Shown here: positions 27,678 to 35,964 of the stretch, piece by piece | Layout: every line of letters begins with the position of its first letter | Numbering within the stretch: the stretch's first letter is position 1 | Source of the DNA: Alteromonas mediterranea DE | GTDB lineage: Bacteria; Pseudomonadota; Gammaproteobacteria; Enterobacterales; Alteromonadaceae | Assembly: GCF_000020585.3 (NCBI RefSeq) | Contig: NC_011138.3 | Span: 4,416,938 to 4,480,937, forward strand | Direction of reading: 5' to 3' | DNA length: 64,000 nt | Program-made: the position numbers and the translations under genes | Notes under the pieces: model-generated | What the model was told of the DNA's origin: nothing | What the model saw: only the letters and a program-made list of their open reading frames with translations | The model's database searches: none

Positions 27678-29420
27678 TTAGTCATCCAAGATGCTGCCTT
27701 TCACGCAGTACATTCGCGGGCGGGTGTTGTCGGGTAGGCTGACTTTGCGCTGAGGTCGGTTGCCATCGGGGATTAGGTAGCCTGCGGCCATCAGTGCCTT
27801 GGCTGCGCGATCTGGGCTTAGGCCTTCGGTGGCTTCACGCCAGCCTGTTGGGTAAAACAGGTAGAGGGTTTGTGGGCCGCTGGTGTCTATCCACCCTGCG
27901 CGTTGGCGTACTTTGCTGCTGTAACCAATTTGTTTGGGTGTAAAGCGGCTTTCACCATGCTGTTCAATAAAGCTACGCACCTGGCGAATCGCTTGTTGGT
28001 CTTCATTGGCGGCCACACCACCGCGGGCAAGTATCCATTGGTTAAGCTGGCTTAAACAGGCAGCTTCGACACTTTGGGTTGGCCAATCGAGTACTTTGGC
28101 TTGAATGGCTAACAACCCAGCGCTGGCCAGTAAGGCAAATTTTTCGGCGACTCGGCGCACTTGGCCGTCAGCCTCGGCTGGTAAGCTGGCTAAAAAGCGT
28201 TGGCGTACGTTTTGGAAAACGGGTCGCACCTGCGCGCTGTGCTGCGTTAAATACCGTAACCAGTCCAAAGCCAAGCTGCCGTAATGTTGGCGACTTTGTT
28301 GTTTTAGGTGATCGGCCAAATCGGCGGCGTTCATGCCATGACTCTGGTTAAACACGCCCATTTGCGCTCCGGCATCGGCACTGAGATCAATCACGCGCAC
28401 TTGCTGGCCGGCTTTTACGCGCTTGCCGATACTGGCAAGATGGCTTTCGAGCGTCACTTCACCGGTGGATAAAAACACCAAGCGCCAACGGGCGGGTAAG
28501 CGCATTTCACCGTATTTGCCTGCTCGTGTTTTACCCTGACCATTGGCAAGCATATAAGCGACATCGCCCGCCTCTTTTGGGTCAACTTCGCCCATTTCAT
28601 CGAGCGCCAGCAAGGCATCGTTATGCGCTAATGCTGTGCCTTCTAAACCGTTGGCCGTGGCACGCCAACTATGGCGCAATTGATTAGGCTCGCCCCACAC
28701 CGATAACGCCGGATACAGCGCCGCAGTTTTACCAGTACTGCTGGCACCGTAGAGGTGTAAACCAAAACCATCCACTCCGCACAAGTGCAACAAAGGCGCG
28801 GCCAGCGCAGCGCAGACACCAACGATTAATAGCGGGTTATCCAGACAATAACGGCCAACGTGCTGCCGCCAACTGTCGCTACTACCTTGTTGAATAAAGC
28901 CTTCTATCGGGTGCATGGTTTGCAGCACCATGCGCGGGTTGTTGCTGTGTTCGCTTGGGTAAAAGGTGAGGCGCGGATGCACATAAGCGTGGTGATGCCA
29001 GCCAATACAGTTCACGCTGATAGCCTTTTGCTTGGCCAGTTCGCCCATTTGTTGAATAAACAGCGAGAGCAACTGCCGCGCTTTGACACTGTTACTTAGC
29101 CGCATGCCTCGGCTGAGTAATATCCGACGGTACTCGCTGCCGTCTCCAGCCAATAGTTCTGCTGGCATGGCCCAATAGCGATGGCGATTGTCATCGTCTA
29201 ACCAGTGCAATAAATAGCCGTAGTTGTCCCCTTGCGGATCGCGGGTGCGGGCGGCCACTTGCAACCAAGAACAGATTTTAACTGGGCTATCTTGCCCAGC
29301 CGGTTGCATCACCAGCCAGTTTTGCGCGTTATAGGCAAAACCAGCCGGTAATGTTGGCATGTTGTTATTCAACTCATTGGCATGTAACGCGGCTGATGCT
29401 GATGGTTTATCCACGGCCAT
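27678..29420 (-). CDS. DUF927 domain-containing ATPase (satellite primase/helicase-like)
   Basis: 580 residues from the ATG overlapping the alpA stop. DUF927 proteins occur in phage satellites and integrative islands and resemble superfamily 3-type replicative ATPases. Walker A is GASSTGKT (225-232) and Walker B LALDE (271-275); CIGWHHHAYVHPRL lies before them. The gene is more GC-rich than its neighbours. It probably serves replication or maintenance of the excised element. A 249-base gap without a convincing gene (27429-27677) separates it from the restriction operon. Confidence 0.83.
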   Translation of the reverse strand: MAVDKPSASAALHANELNNNMPTLPAGFAYNAQNWLVMQPAGQDSPVKICSWLQVAARTRDPQGDNYGYLLHWLDDDNRHRYWAMPAELLAGDGSEYRRILLSRGMRLSNSVKARQLLSLFIQQMGELAKQKAISVNCIGWHHHAYVHPRLTFYPSEHSNNPRMVLQTMHPIEGFIQQGSSDSWRQHVGRYCLDNPLLIVGVCAALAAPLLHLCGVDGFGLHLYGASSTGKTAALYPALSVWGEPNQLRHSWRATANGLEGTALAHNDALLALDEMGEVDPKEAGDVAYMLANGQGKTRAGKYGEMRLPARWRLVFLSTGEVTLESHLASIGKRVKAGQQVRVIDLSADAGAQMGVFNQSHGMNAADLADHLKQQSRQHYGSLALDWLRYLTQHSAQVRPVFQNVRQRFLASLPAEADGQVRRVAEKFALLASAGLLAIQAKVLDWPTQSVEAACLSQLNQWILARGGVAANEDQQAIRQVRSFIEQHGESRFTPKQIGYSSKVRQRAGWIDTSGPQTLYLFYPTGWREATEGLSPDRAAKALMAAGYLIPDGNRPQRKVSLPDNTRPRMYCVKGSILDD

Positions 29421-29649
29421 AAGCAGCACCGATACGGCGGGTTTCAATCCACTGGTCGATATCGCTTTCTAACCAGCCCACGGCACGCGCACCAATACGA
29501 ATGGATCGCGGAAATTCACCATTGGCCATCAGGGCATAAATGGTACTGCGGCCAAAGCCCGTTTTGGCCTTTACCTCGGGCAAGCGCAAAATCCGCTGCT
29601 GACGCGCTGGGTGTGTTGATGTGGTGGATGATTGTGTAGTTGGGTTCAT
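29407..29649 (-). CDS. alpA: AlpA-family regulator/excisionase
   Basis: 80 residues from the ATG preceded by GAGG. The domain RILRLPEVKAKTGFGRSTIYALMANGEFPRSIRIG...VGWLESDIDQWI is the AlpA/CP4-57 regulatory fold, which in cryptic prophages raises integrase expression and excision. It overlaps the DUF927 gene and is its likely cotranscribed leader. Confidence 0.9.
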   Translation of the reverse strand: MNPTTQSSTTSTHPARQQRILRLPEVKAKTGFGRSTIYALMANGEFPRSIRIGARAVGWLESDIDQWIETRRIGAAYGRG

Positions 29650-30127
29650 CGTTTGCTTCCTCACTGATCTGTTAAGTTCAGTTAGGAGTTTGCCAGTACT
29701 AATCGGACGCAGTAGGCAGATAAATGCCCAGATCGTGCAGCTTTCTGAGGGTACAGGTCGCTACTTGCCCCAGAATTTACATAATGCCCCAAGTCATAAA
29801 TACCCTGTGGGCAGGGTTAGTGTGTGCCTAAGTGGCGTGAATTAAGGCTTTGCCCAGACTGCCCCAAAAGCCCAAGGGATGGCGTACTGCTTTGAAGTTT
29901 CCTACTCAAAACTCAGTTTTGGTGAGTCGTATGGATTGAGTGTTGATATGTCGAGTGTATCGACACACAAGAAAGTCATGTCGAAAAAACAGTAAAAAAT
30001 CGACATGACCTGTTCAGGTCTTGGCTCACTTTACTTCGAGAGATGGCAATTTATTGCTTTACAACTTGAAGATAAAAGTGAAACTATAACTTCACTAAAT
30101 TAAGATTTAAGAAAACATAGTTTCATT
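29650..30127. promoter_or_regulatory. 478-bp divergent region with TGTCGA operator set; copy of 35757-35964
   Basis: No gene. 29796-30005 is repeated, diverged by about a tenth, at 35757-35964. TGTCGA/TCGACA half sites at 29949, 29960, 29979 and 30000 form two inverted pairs (29949-29965 and 29979-30005). The pairs lie upstream of the XRE gene at 30128 and suggest autoregulation. AT-rich sequence at 30050-30125 may hold the promoter. Confidence 0.6.
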
Positions 30128-30442
30128 ATGGATACTGTCGAGCCAAAATCAAAACGCACTGCGGTCATATTCCCTAGACAAAGGAAGATGTTAAACATCT
30201 TGGGCGAAAACTTAACATTGGCGATGAAGAGACGCGGCATTACTCAAGAAATGATGCATAGTAGGACAGGGATTTCTAAGCCAACACTGCGTAAAATATC
30301 AAAAGGTGATCCTTCCGTTTCACTTGGTCACTACGTTAAGGTTTTGGCAGTCCTCGGCTTGTTAGACGACCTAACCAAGGTCGCCCGTGATGACGAGCTG
30401 GGAAGAAAGCTCCAAGACATCCAATTGCTAAATAAAAAATAA
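30128..30442 (+). CDS. XRE-family transcriptional regulator (orphan)
   Basis: 104 residues with one XRE helix-turn-helix (about 24-80: LGENLTLAMKRRGITQEMMHSRTGISKPTLRKISKGDPSVSLG). The C-terminal helix region resembles HipB-type antitoxins, but no toxin gene follows it. It probably binds the TGTCGA sites upstream. Its homologous upstream region outside the island drives a Fic gene instead. Confidence 0.78.
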   Translation: MDTVEPKSKRTAVIFPRQRKMLNILGENLTLAMKRRGITQEMMHSRTGISKPTLRKISKGDPSVSLGHYVKVLAVLGLLDDLTKVARDDELGRKLQDIQLLNKK

Positions 30443-30882
30443 GGCCGTCATATTCTTATAGCATTTGCTCATGTCCACATCGCTAAAACTTGGCAAACAA
30501 TGCCAGCCAGCTTCAAAGAAGAAAGATAGCTATTAAGGGGCTGATTTATACTCAACCAGAACCCGCTTACACTTTTATGCGCATAAAAATGTAAAATACC
30601 GCACTTTTCTGCGCGTAAAAGTGTGCAATGCAAGTTGAGTCCTCTATGCGTTTTACCGAACGGGGGAATGCAGAGGTTGGAGGTCTACACAAAGTGACTT
30701 TATGGGTAACAATTTGTAGACCTGAATGCGGCATTCAAGCTTTTAACCAATCAAAACTGAACGATATTTTTTGCTAACAACATTTGACCTGTCTATAACT
30801 TCATAGTTTATCGTCATCCGTGTTCTGGTCTGCTTGAGCCAGCCGCGCCATTATTAAAAAGAACGGAAAGGACGTTTTATCT
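30443..30882. promoter_or_regulatory. 440-bp noncoding region with tandem palindromes and a large inverted structure
   Basis: Two similar palindromes stand 32 bases apart: 30568-30593 (TACACTTTTATGC/GCATAAAAATGTA, one mismatch) and 30602-30623 (CACTTTT/AAAAGTG round CTGCGCGT). Further right AGGTCTACA (30681) pairs with TGTAGACCT (30715), followed by the palindrome GAATGCGGCATTC (30724-30736). The first pair looks like a double operator, the second like a folded RNA or recombination site. The MerR gene starts at 30883. Confidence 0.5.
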
Positions 30883-32055
30883 GTGTATCGCATTTCTGAG
30901 TTAGCTGAAAAAGTCGGGCTGTCACGGTCAACCTTGCTCTACTACGAGAAGCTAGGTTTGTTGCAGGGTGTTCGCCAAACCAACGGCTATCGACTGTATT
31001 CAGATAAAGATGTTCAGCAGTTGCACTTGTTGCAACAACTGCAAGTGGGCGGTTTAACACTTAAGGAATGTAAATCCTTTTTGGACAGCAAGGTGCAGCG
31101 CTCTGTACTTGAAAAGCGCTTGCAGCAGCTGGACGAAGACATCGCTCAAAAGCAACAAGCTCGCGCGTTACTTGCCGCCATGCTTGGTGAAGGTTCGCTG
31201 CGTCTTTGGCACCAACAGACCGATAAATTAGCACCAGATGCCCATCTGGAGTGGTTAAAGCAGCAAGGCTTTAATGAACAACAAGCCCTGCATTTGAAAT
31301 GGTTATCAAAAGATATGAACGCACACGAGCAATACATGGCTGACTTTATGACGGTATTCCAACGCTTAGAACGCTGGGGGCCGAGTTCTGATGCTGATAC
31401 ACTAAAAGCATTGTCCAGACTGCCAACAATACCCACCAAGATCATTGATATTGGCTGCGGCAAAGGCTTTTCAACCCGGTTATTGGCAAAGCACACCCAA
31501 GCCGAGATTGTGGCAGTGGATAACGAGCAAAGTGCGCTGGATGAACTCTGTGAACGCCTCACTGAGCAGGGGTTAGATACCCGCGTTACCTTAAGCTGTG
31601 CCAGCATGACGGATCTGCCTTTTACATCTGAAAGCTTTGATTGCATCTGGTCAGAAGGCTCAGCTTACATAATGGGGGTTGAGCAAGCGTTAACCCAGTG
31701 GCGTAAACTACTGACTAATCGTGGCTATATGGTCGTCAGTGATTTGATCTGGTTAACCGATAACCCAAGCCAAGAGGCGGTCGCATTCTGGGAAGGTGAA
31801 TACCCAGAAATGCAAACCATCGAAAAACGCTTAGGCCAAATGCGCCAAGCAGGCTTTGAAGTGATTGATCATTTCACCTTAAGGGAAAAAGCATGGCACG
31901 ATTACTATCAACCACTCAAAGCGCGAGTGGCAGAAGTAAAAGCAAGCATGCCAAATTCAAACGCCATCGCAGATATCGAGCGAGAAATTGCGATTTATGA
32001 ACGCTACCTAGGCGAGTTTGGGTACCACATGTTTGTGCTACGCAAAGGGGCGTAA
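30883..32055 (+). CDS. MerR-family regulator fused to a class I SAM methyltransferase
   Basis: 390 residues from a GTG after GGAAAGGA. Residues 1-70 are a MerR winged helix (YRISELAEKVGLSRSTLLYYEKLGLL, TNGYRLYSDKDV), 70-120 a dimerising coiled coil, and about 180-390 a class I methyltransferase with motif I IDIGCGKGFS and the acidic strand IVAVDNE. The methyl acceptor is unknown: it may be a small molecule detoxified after sensing, as with MerR antibiotic sensors, rather than DNA, as no NPPY-type motif is seen. It stands alone between the XRE gene and the second hip region. Confidence 0.85.
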   Translation: MYRISELAEKVGLSRSTLLYYEKLGLLQGVRQTNGYRLYSDKDVQQLHLLQQLQVGGLTLKECKSFLDSKVQRSVLEKRLQQLDEDIAQKQQARALLAAMLGEGSLRLWHQQTDKLAPDAHLEWLKQQGFNEQQALHLKWLSKDMNAHEQYMADFMTVFQRLERWGPSSDADTLKALSRLPTIPTKIIDIGCGKGFSTRLLAKHTQAEIVAVDNEQSALDELCERLTEQGLDTRVTLSCASMTDLPFTSESFDCIWSEGSAYIMGVEQALTQWRKLLTNRGYMVVSDLIWLTDNPSQEAVAFWEGEYPEMQTIEKRLGQMRQAGFEVIDHFTLREKAWHDYYQPLKARVAEVKASMPNSNAIADIEREIAIYERYLGEFGYHMFVLRKGA

Positions 32056-32064
32056 CGGAACGCC

Positions 32065-33186
32065 CTATAAAAGTAGACTTTTGAGACGATTTAACAGCGC
32101 TTTCCGGCTATTATTCGCCACAACAAAGCGCTTAAAACGTTGTTCGAACACCGCTTCATCCGCTTTGAACTGATAGGCCTCAAACAGCTGATACATATAG
32201 CGTGATGCCGCATCATAACCACTGGCGCAAGTTCGATCCGCTTGCTCTTGTGCTTGCTGCCAGTAGTGCTCACGCCGATTGTAAACATCCGTCAACGCTT
32301 TTTCTTTTTCCGCTTTTTCGATAGCTAATTTTTTTGCGAGTGCTGCGGCTTGCTCTTGCTGTAATTGACTTTGCGCTTGCTCAATGAAAGGAGAAATGAC
32401 GGCGGAGGTTAACCAGTATTGATAGATCTCGTCTGTGTTGACAGGTTCTTTTCGCGTCAGCGCTAAGGCTTGGTGACGGGTTAGCTGGCCTTGCTCAAAC
32501 AACGTGCGTAATAGCGTGTCTTTCTCTGCTTGCGAGAGATTATGGATCCACGCATCAAGCGTAAGCTGAGTTTGTTTGGCTTGGTGACTGGGTTGTTCGC
32601 TCAGCACCATGGCGAGCGCCTTAACCAATGCTAAGGGAATATTATACAGCGCAGCAAACGCCTGCTCCTCTTCACTGAGGTGCTCAAAATCGAATTGAAT
32701 TAACGGCACTCGCTCAACGTCATCATTAAAATCAAACATTTTGAGCCACATAAAGTACACAAGGCGCCAATCCCCTTGCATTAACCCGCTGCGTAACCCA
32801 GCTAAATGCTGGAAAAATTGGTCGGCATGCTCATCGTCAAAATATTCGTCATACTCCTCAAGGGAAAAAATCAGCAACTGCCACTCATCGTTTTCGTGAA
32901 TATGAAGCCCATCACTTGAAAAGCAAAGTAAAGCTTCAGGGAGCGTTCCTGCTGGTAGCTTGATGTAGGCATCGATTGAGCCCCAATCGGCATAGTAAAA
33001 ACCGATATCAAAGTATTTTAACATCAGCTCAAAAGGCTCTGCCTTTAAGTCACTGTAGGTGTAATACACCTGAAAGGACGTAGCGCTGATCTCGGCACGG
33101 CTTGAAATGGCCCTGAGTGCTTGACGTGCTTTAGCATCTAAATACCCATCCAGACGCTCAAATTTATAGTATTGATATTCGCTCAC
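32065..33186 (-). CDS. conserved hypothetical protein (373 aa)
   Basis: 373 residues beginning MSEYQYYKFERLDGYLDAKARQALRAISSRAEI, a pattern shared by an uncharacterised family often found beside a SWIM zinc-finger protein (recollection, not checked). The N-terminal 170 residues are a mixed fold rich in acidic residues (EEYDEYFDDEHAD); 270-373 form a long charged helix. No catalytic motif is recognised. It converges on the MerR-methyltransferase gene with 9 bases between. The usual partner gene is not next to it here. Confidence 0.7.
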   Translation of the reverse strand: MSEYQYYKFERLDGYLDAKARQALRAISSRAEISATSFQVYYTYSDLKAEPFELMLKYFDIGFYYADWGSIDAYIKLPAGTLPEALLCFSSDGLHIHENDEWQLLIFSLEEYDEYFDDEHADQFFQHLAGLRSGLMQGDWRLVYFMWLKMFDFNDDVERVPLIQFDFEHLSEEEQAFAALYNIPLALVKALAMVLSEQPSHQAKQTQLTLDAWIHNLSQAEKDTLLRTLFEQGQLTRHQALALTRKEPVNTDEIYQYWLTSAVISPFIEQAQSQLQQEQAAALAKKLAIEKAEKEKALTDVYNRREHYWQQAQEQADRTCASGYDAASRYMYQLFEAYQFKADEAVFEQRFKRFVVANNSRKALLNRLKSLLL

Positions 33187-33240
33187 GATGACCTTGCTAT
33201 TTATTTATTGTGAATTGAAAAGTTTGTTTTAACAAAATTG

Positions 33241-34590
33241 TTATAGAAAAAGCGCTGCATTTTCTTGTTTACGCTGCTCCAATGTCTTAGCAATCACGGA
33301 CATTGTTGTTTTACTGATCCCTTGTTGCTTGGCAAGATACGTAAATTGGCTGATGGCTTCTGCGACTTCTTCAATAACTTGCTTTGCATCATTCCAATTC
33401 GCAAAGCCAGCACTAGTAGCAAGTTTTTGCATCACCTTAAGCGATGGCGCTTTGCCATAACCGCCGAAAGCAGTGGCGTGTTCGTTGAATGGATGTGGGC
33501 TGTAAGTCACATCGTAAAAAGGTGCAGGATTCCATTGACCGTCATCCGCTTGCAAAAACGCCCAGTTTTTACTGTGGTCGTCTTGATTAGACGACAGCAG
33601 ATTAAAAATGGCGCGGCGAAATTGCAGCTGTCCAGCCGCTGGCGATTTACACAACTGACGGCTGGCTTTAATTAAATCAATGTAATCTAAACTTGGCGTT
33701 CGAAAGTCTGCATCCAGCAGCCCGCAAGCGCTGTGCATATGCAATCGACCTGAACTGCGCTTTCTGCCTAAGTCGGCCTGTTCAGTGACATAATCAAAAC
33801 GCTTAAGCGCCAACCAAGCAGACGCACCGCTTGTAGGTGGTGCTTCAATGAGTTGCCATTGCGGCGGTTGACACTTAGCAAGTTCTGCCATTTGTAAATA
33901 AACCGCCTCACACAAACCTTCTTCATGGCCAAGTGCGAGATTTTTAGAGGTAAACTTCACCAGCCAAGCCTCATCTCCAGGCTGAGCGAAGGTTCGACAA
34001 TGCTGAGTTTCCCCAGCAGGCATATAAATTTGTGCCTTAGGTCTTGCCCCACCCGAACTACCTCCGGCGACTAATGCGGCCAATACCTGTTGTGTATGCC
34101 CATCTAACTCATCGTGATTATCAACCATATAATCTGACATCGAAGAATCGAACAACGTTTGTGCTTCTAAGCCTAACGTCGCTAAATCAATATCCACGTG
34201 CGTGGTGGCTGAAAACTCAGACACCGGTGAAAAAGACAATGCTCCCATGCCTTTATCACCGACAAAGGCCAGTCTATCCATCGCCGTTAATTGATTAGGC
34301 AGGATGCCCTGTTGCCGGAAAATACGATCTTGTAACAGCATGCCCCAGCCATCGGGCAAACAATCTCCAAATACGCCATGTACACCTTGGTGTGGCTGCT
34401 TAGGTGCGACTTGAACTTGCGCGTTCGCATGCAAGGTAAAAGGAGATAAGTTGCCAAACTGCTGCAAATAGCTGTCTGCATACTGAAAAAAAACGCCTTG
34501 CCGATTCTGCGCCAAGACTCCAACAGATATCTGCTCACCTGAGCTTAGCGTACGAGTAACATTAAGCTTCTGAATCGGTTTAAAACTCAT
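33241..34590 (-). CDS. hipA: second HipA-family kinase toxin
   Basis: 449 residues; the ATG overlaps the upstream antitoxin gene by 11 bases. HipA hallmarks are the N-terminal GCLPDGWG-like block (here GDCLPDGWGMLL, 75-86), GGSSGGARPK (177-186), lysine 212 in WLVKFTS, QDDHSKNW (336-343) as catalytic loop and YDVTYSPHP (359-367). It belongs to a branch different from the hipA at 12055 and shares little sequence with it. Catalytic residues are intact. Confidence 0.9.
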   Translation of the reverse strand: MSFKPIQKLNVTRTLSSGEQISVGVLAQNRQGVFFQYADSYLQQFGNLSPFTLHANAQVQVAPKQPHQGVHGVFGDCLPDGWGMLLQDRIFRQQGILPNQLTAMDRLAFVGDKGMGALSFSPVSEFSATTHVDIDLATLGLEAQTLFDSSMSDYMVDNHDELDGHTQQVLAALVAGGSSGGARPKAQIYMPAGETQHCRTFAQPGDEAWLVKFTSKNLALGHEEGLCEAVYLQMAELAKCQPPQWQLIEAPPTSGASAWLALKRFDYVTEQADLGRKRSSGRLHMHSACGLLDADFRTPSLDYIDLIKASRQLCKSPAAGQLQFRRAIFNLLSSNQDDHSKNWAFLQADDGQWNPAPFYDVTYSPHPFNEHATAFGGYGKAPSLKVMQKLATSAGFANWNDAKQVIEEVAEAISQFTYLAKQQGISKTTMSVIAKTLEQRKQENAALFL

Positions 34591-34870
34591 CTTTTAGCAC
34601 CTCATCAATACTCGTGGGTATAGCAGCGCGTTCTTTGCTAGGTTGCGTGAGCTCGTACAAACGCCCAAGCGAGTCGAGGGTCTGCCATAGCAACAGCAAT
34701 TGGCGAAATGAAATTTGCCCGGTCAGCTCAAATTTCTTAATGGTGGCCGCAGGTACGCAGCTTCGCTCAGCAAGCGCCGCTCGTGACAGCTTTGCCTGCT
34801 TTCGTAACTCACGTAAATAAGCCGCATAGGCGTGGCTTACATCGGTATCATCAAGTAAGGTAAATTTCAT
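34580..34870 (-). CDS. hipB: second HipB-family antitoxin/repressor
   Basis: 96 residues. The start is placed at the ATG at 34870 (MKFTLLDDTD) because the upstream ATG at 34903 lies inside an operator palindrome. HTH at about residues 13-65 (LRELRKQAKLSRAALAERSCVPAATIKKFE). It should bind the paired TGGATA-N6-TATCCA sites just upstream and neutralise the overlapping HipA. Confidence 0.85.
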   Translation of the reverse strand: MKFTLLDDTDVSHAYAAYLRELRKQAKLSRAALAERSCVPAATIKKFELTGQISFRQLLLLWQTLDSLGRLYELTQPSKERAAIPTSIDEVLKDEF

Positions 34871-34884
34871 CCGCAAAGGCCAAA

Positions 34885-34943
34885 TGGATACAGTCATATC
34901 CATTATAGCGAAATAAAACAGAAAGTGGATATTATTGTATCCA
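34885..34943. promoter_or_regulatory. two TGGATA-N6-TATCCA operators of the second hipBA
   Basis: Perfect palindromes with 6-base arms and 6-base spacers lie at 34885-34902 and 34926-34943, 41 bases apart centre to centre, about four helical turns. E. coli HipB binds TATCC-N8-GGATA, the same half sites in the opposite orientation. Tight autoregulation is expected. Confidence 0.8.
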
Positions 34944-35079
34944 TTATTAAATAAAGTGTTGAAAAAATTACTCGATAAAGCCCTTCAAAACTGCTATGTT
35001 TTAGCTCTAACAGCAGCATAAAAACGACACTGTTTTTCCATTGCTAACCACTAAGATTTAGTAAAAGCCATAGGCAAGT

Positions 35080-35100
35080 GGTGGGCAGTTTGGTGGGCAA
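35080..35100 (+). repeat. paired GGTGGGCA motifs, candidate integrase arm sites (right)
   Basis: GGTGGGCAG at 35080-35088 and GGTGGGCAA at 35092-35100 lie about 95 bases inside the right end of the island. They mirror the motifs at 10583 and 10624 on the left. Confidence 0.5.
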
Positions 35101-35190
35101 ACAGGCATTTTTGAACGGTTTCTTTTCGGTAACTTATTGATTTTTTGAGGGTCTATACCGCTACTCAATGAGCAGATCCAGAATATTAAG

Positions 35191-35370
35191 TAGGTTCTTG
35201 GGTTGAAATTTACCGGTCCAAGAATGTCTTAAAAGCCCTGTATTACCTTGTGAAGAGCATCGAAATTACAGGGCTTTTTTATTTTTCCCGTCCAATTCGG
35301 TTGGTAGATTTCCATTATCAACTACTTGTTTAGTGGGGGCAGAATGGTGGGCAGCCCCCTCATTTTGGCT
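35191..35370 (+). repeat. right 180-bp direct repeat, attachment region and left end of a second element
   Basis: It matches 10428-10607. Just before it, 35173-35193 encodes EQIQNIK-stop, the displaced 3' end of a yicC, which fixes the island's right boundary. The repeat continues past the terminator (35231-35280) into integrase-side sequence with a GGTGGGCAG motif (35346-35354), which a plain chromosome junction would not carry, so it is read as the left end of a second element. Confidence 0.85.
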
Positions 35371-35483
35371 TAAAGAATCACTCTATTGATTCAGAGTATT
35401 GGCCTTCTTCGATGGCAAACGCAGCCGTATGCCGAAAAAGCCAACCAGGCGAAACTAACTAGCCACCCATTTGCTTACTTACC

Positions 35484-35964
35484 GTGGGCAGTTGGGACAA
35501 TGGGACAACACTTGATATGCCAAGCTTTAAAGGGTGAATAAGAGGAAATTAAACAGTCCCAAGGAATGGGGCAATCGGGGCCGTGTCAACAGCTCCTACC
35601 AGTCAATCAAACTACAAACTTGCAAAAGTCCCAACTTTAGCGTGGTATAAGCTTACATTAAACGTTGATTGGGGATCACCGGCGGATGTGAAACAGGACT
35701 TTAGAAATGCCAGCATCCTCAAAGATGGGCGTGTCGTGTTTAACATTGCCGGTAATAAATACCGTATGGGCAGGGTTAGTGTTTGGCTAAATGGTGTGAA
35801 TTAAGGCTTTGCCCATACTGCCCCAAAAGCCCAAGGGATGGCGTACTGCTTTGAAGTTTCCTACTCAAAACTCGATTTTGGTAAATCGTTTGGATTGAGT
35901 GTTGATGTGTCGAGTGTATCGACACACAAGAAAGTCATGTCGAAAAAACAGAAAAAAATCGACA
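35484..35964 (+). pseudogene. rearranged element remnant containing a truncated higB
   Basis: 35484-35633 matches the higBA control region at 13751-13901. 35637-35764 matches higB codons from LAWYRHALNADWGAP to GNKYR, with the start and the last third missing. At ATAAATACC the sequence switches to a copy of 29796-30005. The open frame 35583-35804 therefore is not a functional toxin. It is the scar of at least two deletions in a second island related to the first. Confidence 0.8.

Larger units (their letters stand above)
10428..35190. mobile_element. yicC-site integrative genomic island, about 24.8 kb
   Basis: Bounded by 180-bp direct repeats, with a tyrosine integrase next to the left boundary and an AlpA-type regulator and DUF927 ATPase inside. 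Cargo is a set of defence and addiction modules: two hipBA pairs, higBA, a TOTE-type primase-helicase, a type I restriction-modification operon with an added nuclease-helicase pair, and a MerR-methyltransferase. No conjugation or phage structural genes are seen, so it would need a helper to move. The 3' end of yicC is an established site for islands mobilised by SXT/R391 elements in Vibrio. Confidence 0.88.

Noticed and set aside
30640..30736. Possible integron attC site
   Set aside because: The inverted repeats lack the R'/R'' core (GTTRRRY and RYYYAAC) and no integron integrase is present.
10428..35190. Prophage interpretation of the island
   Set aside because: No capsid, tail, portal, terminase or lysis genes; integrase, AlpA and DUF927 with defence cargo fit a mobilizable island or satellite better.
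35583..35804. 73-residue open frame resembling HigB
   Set aside because: It lacks the start and C-terminal third of HigB and crosses a rearrangement junction, so it is part of a scar, not a gene.
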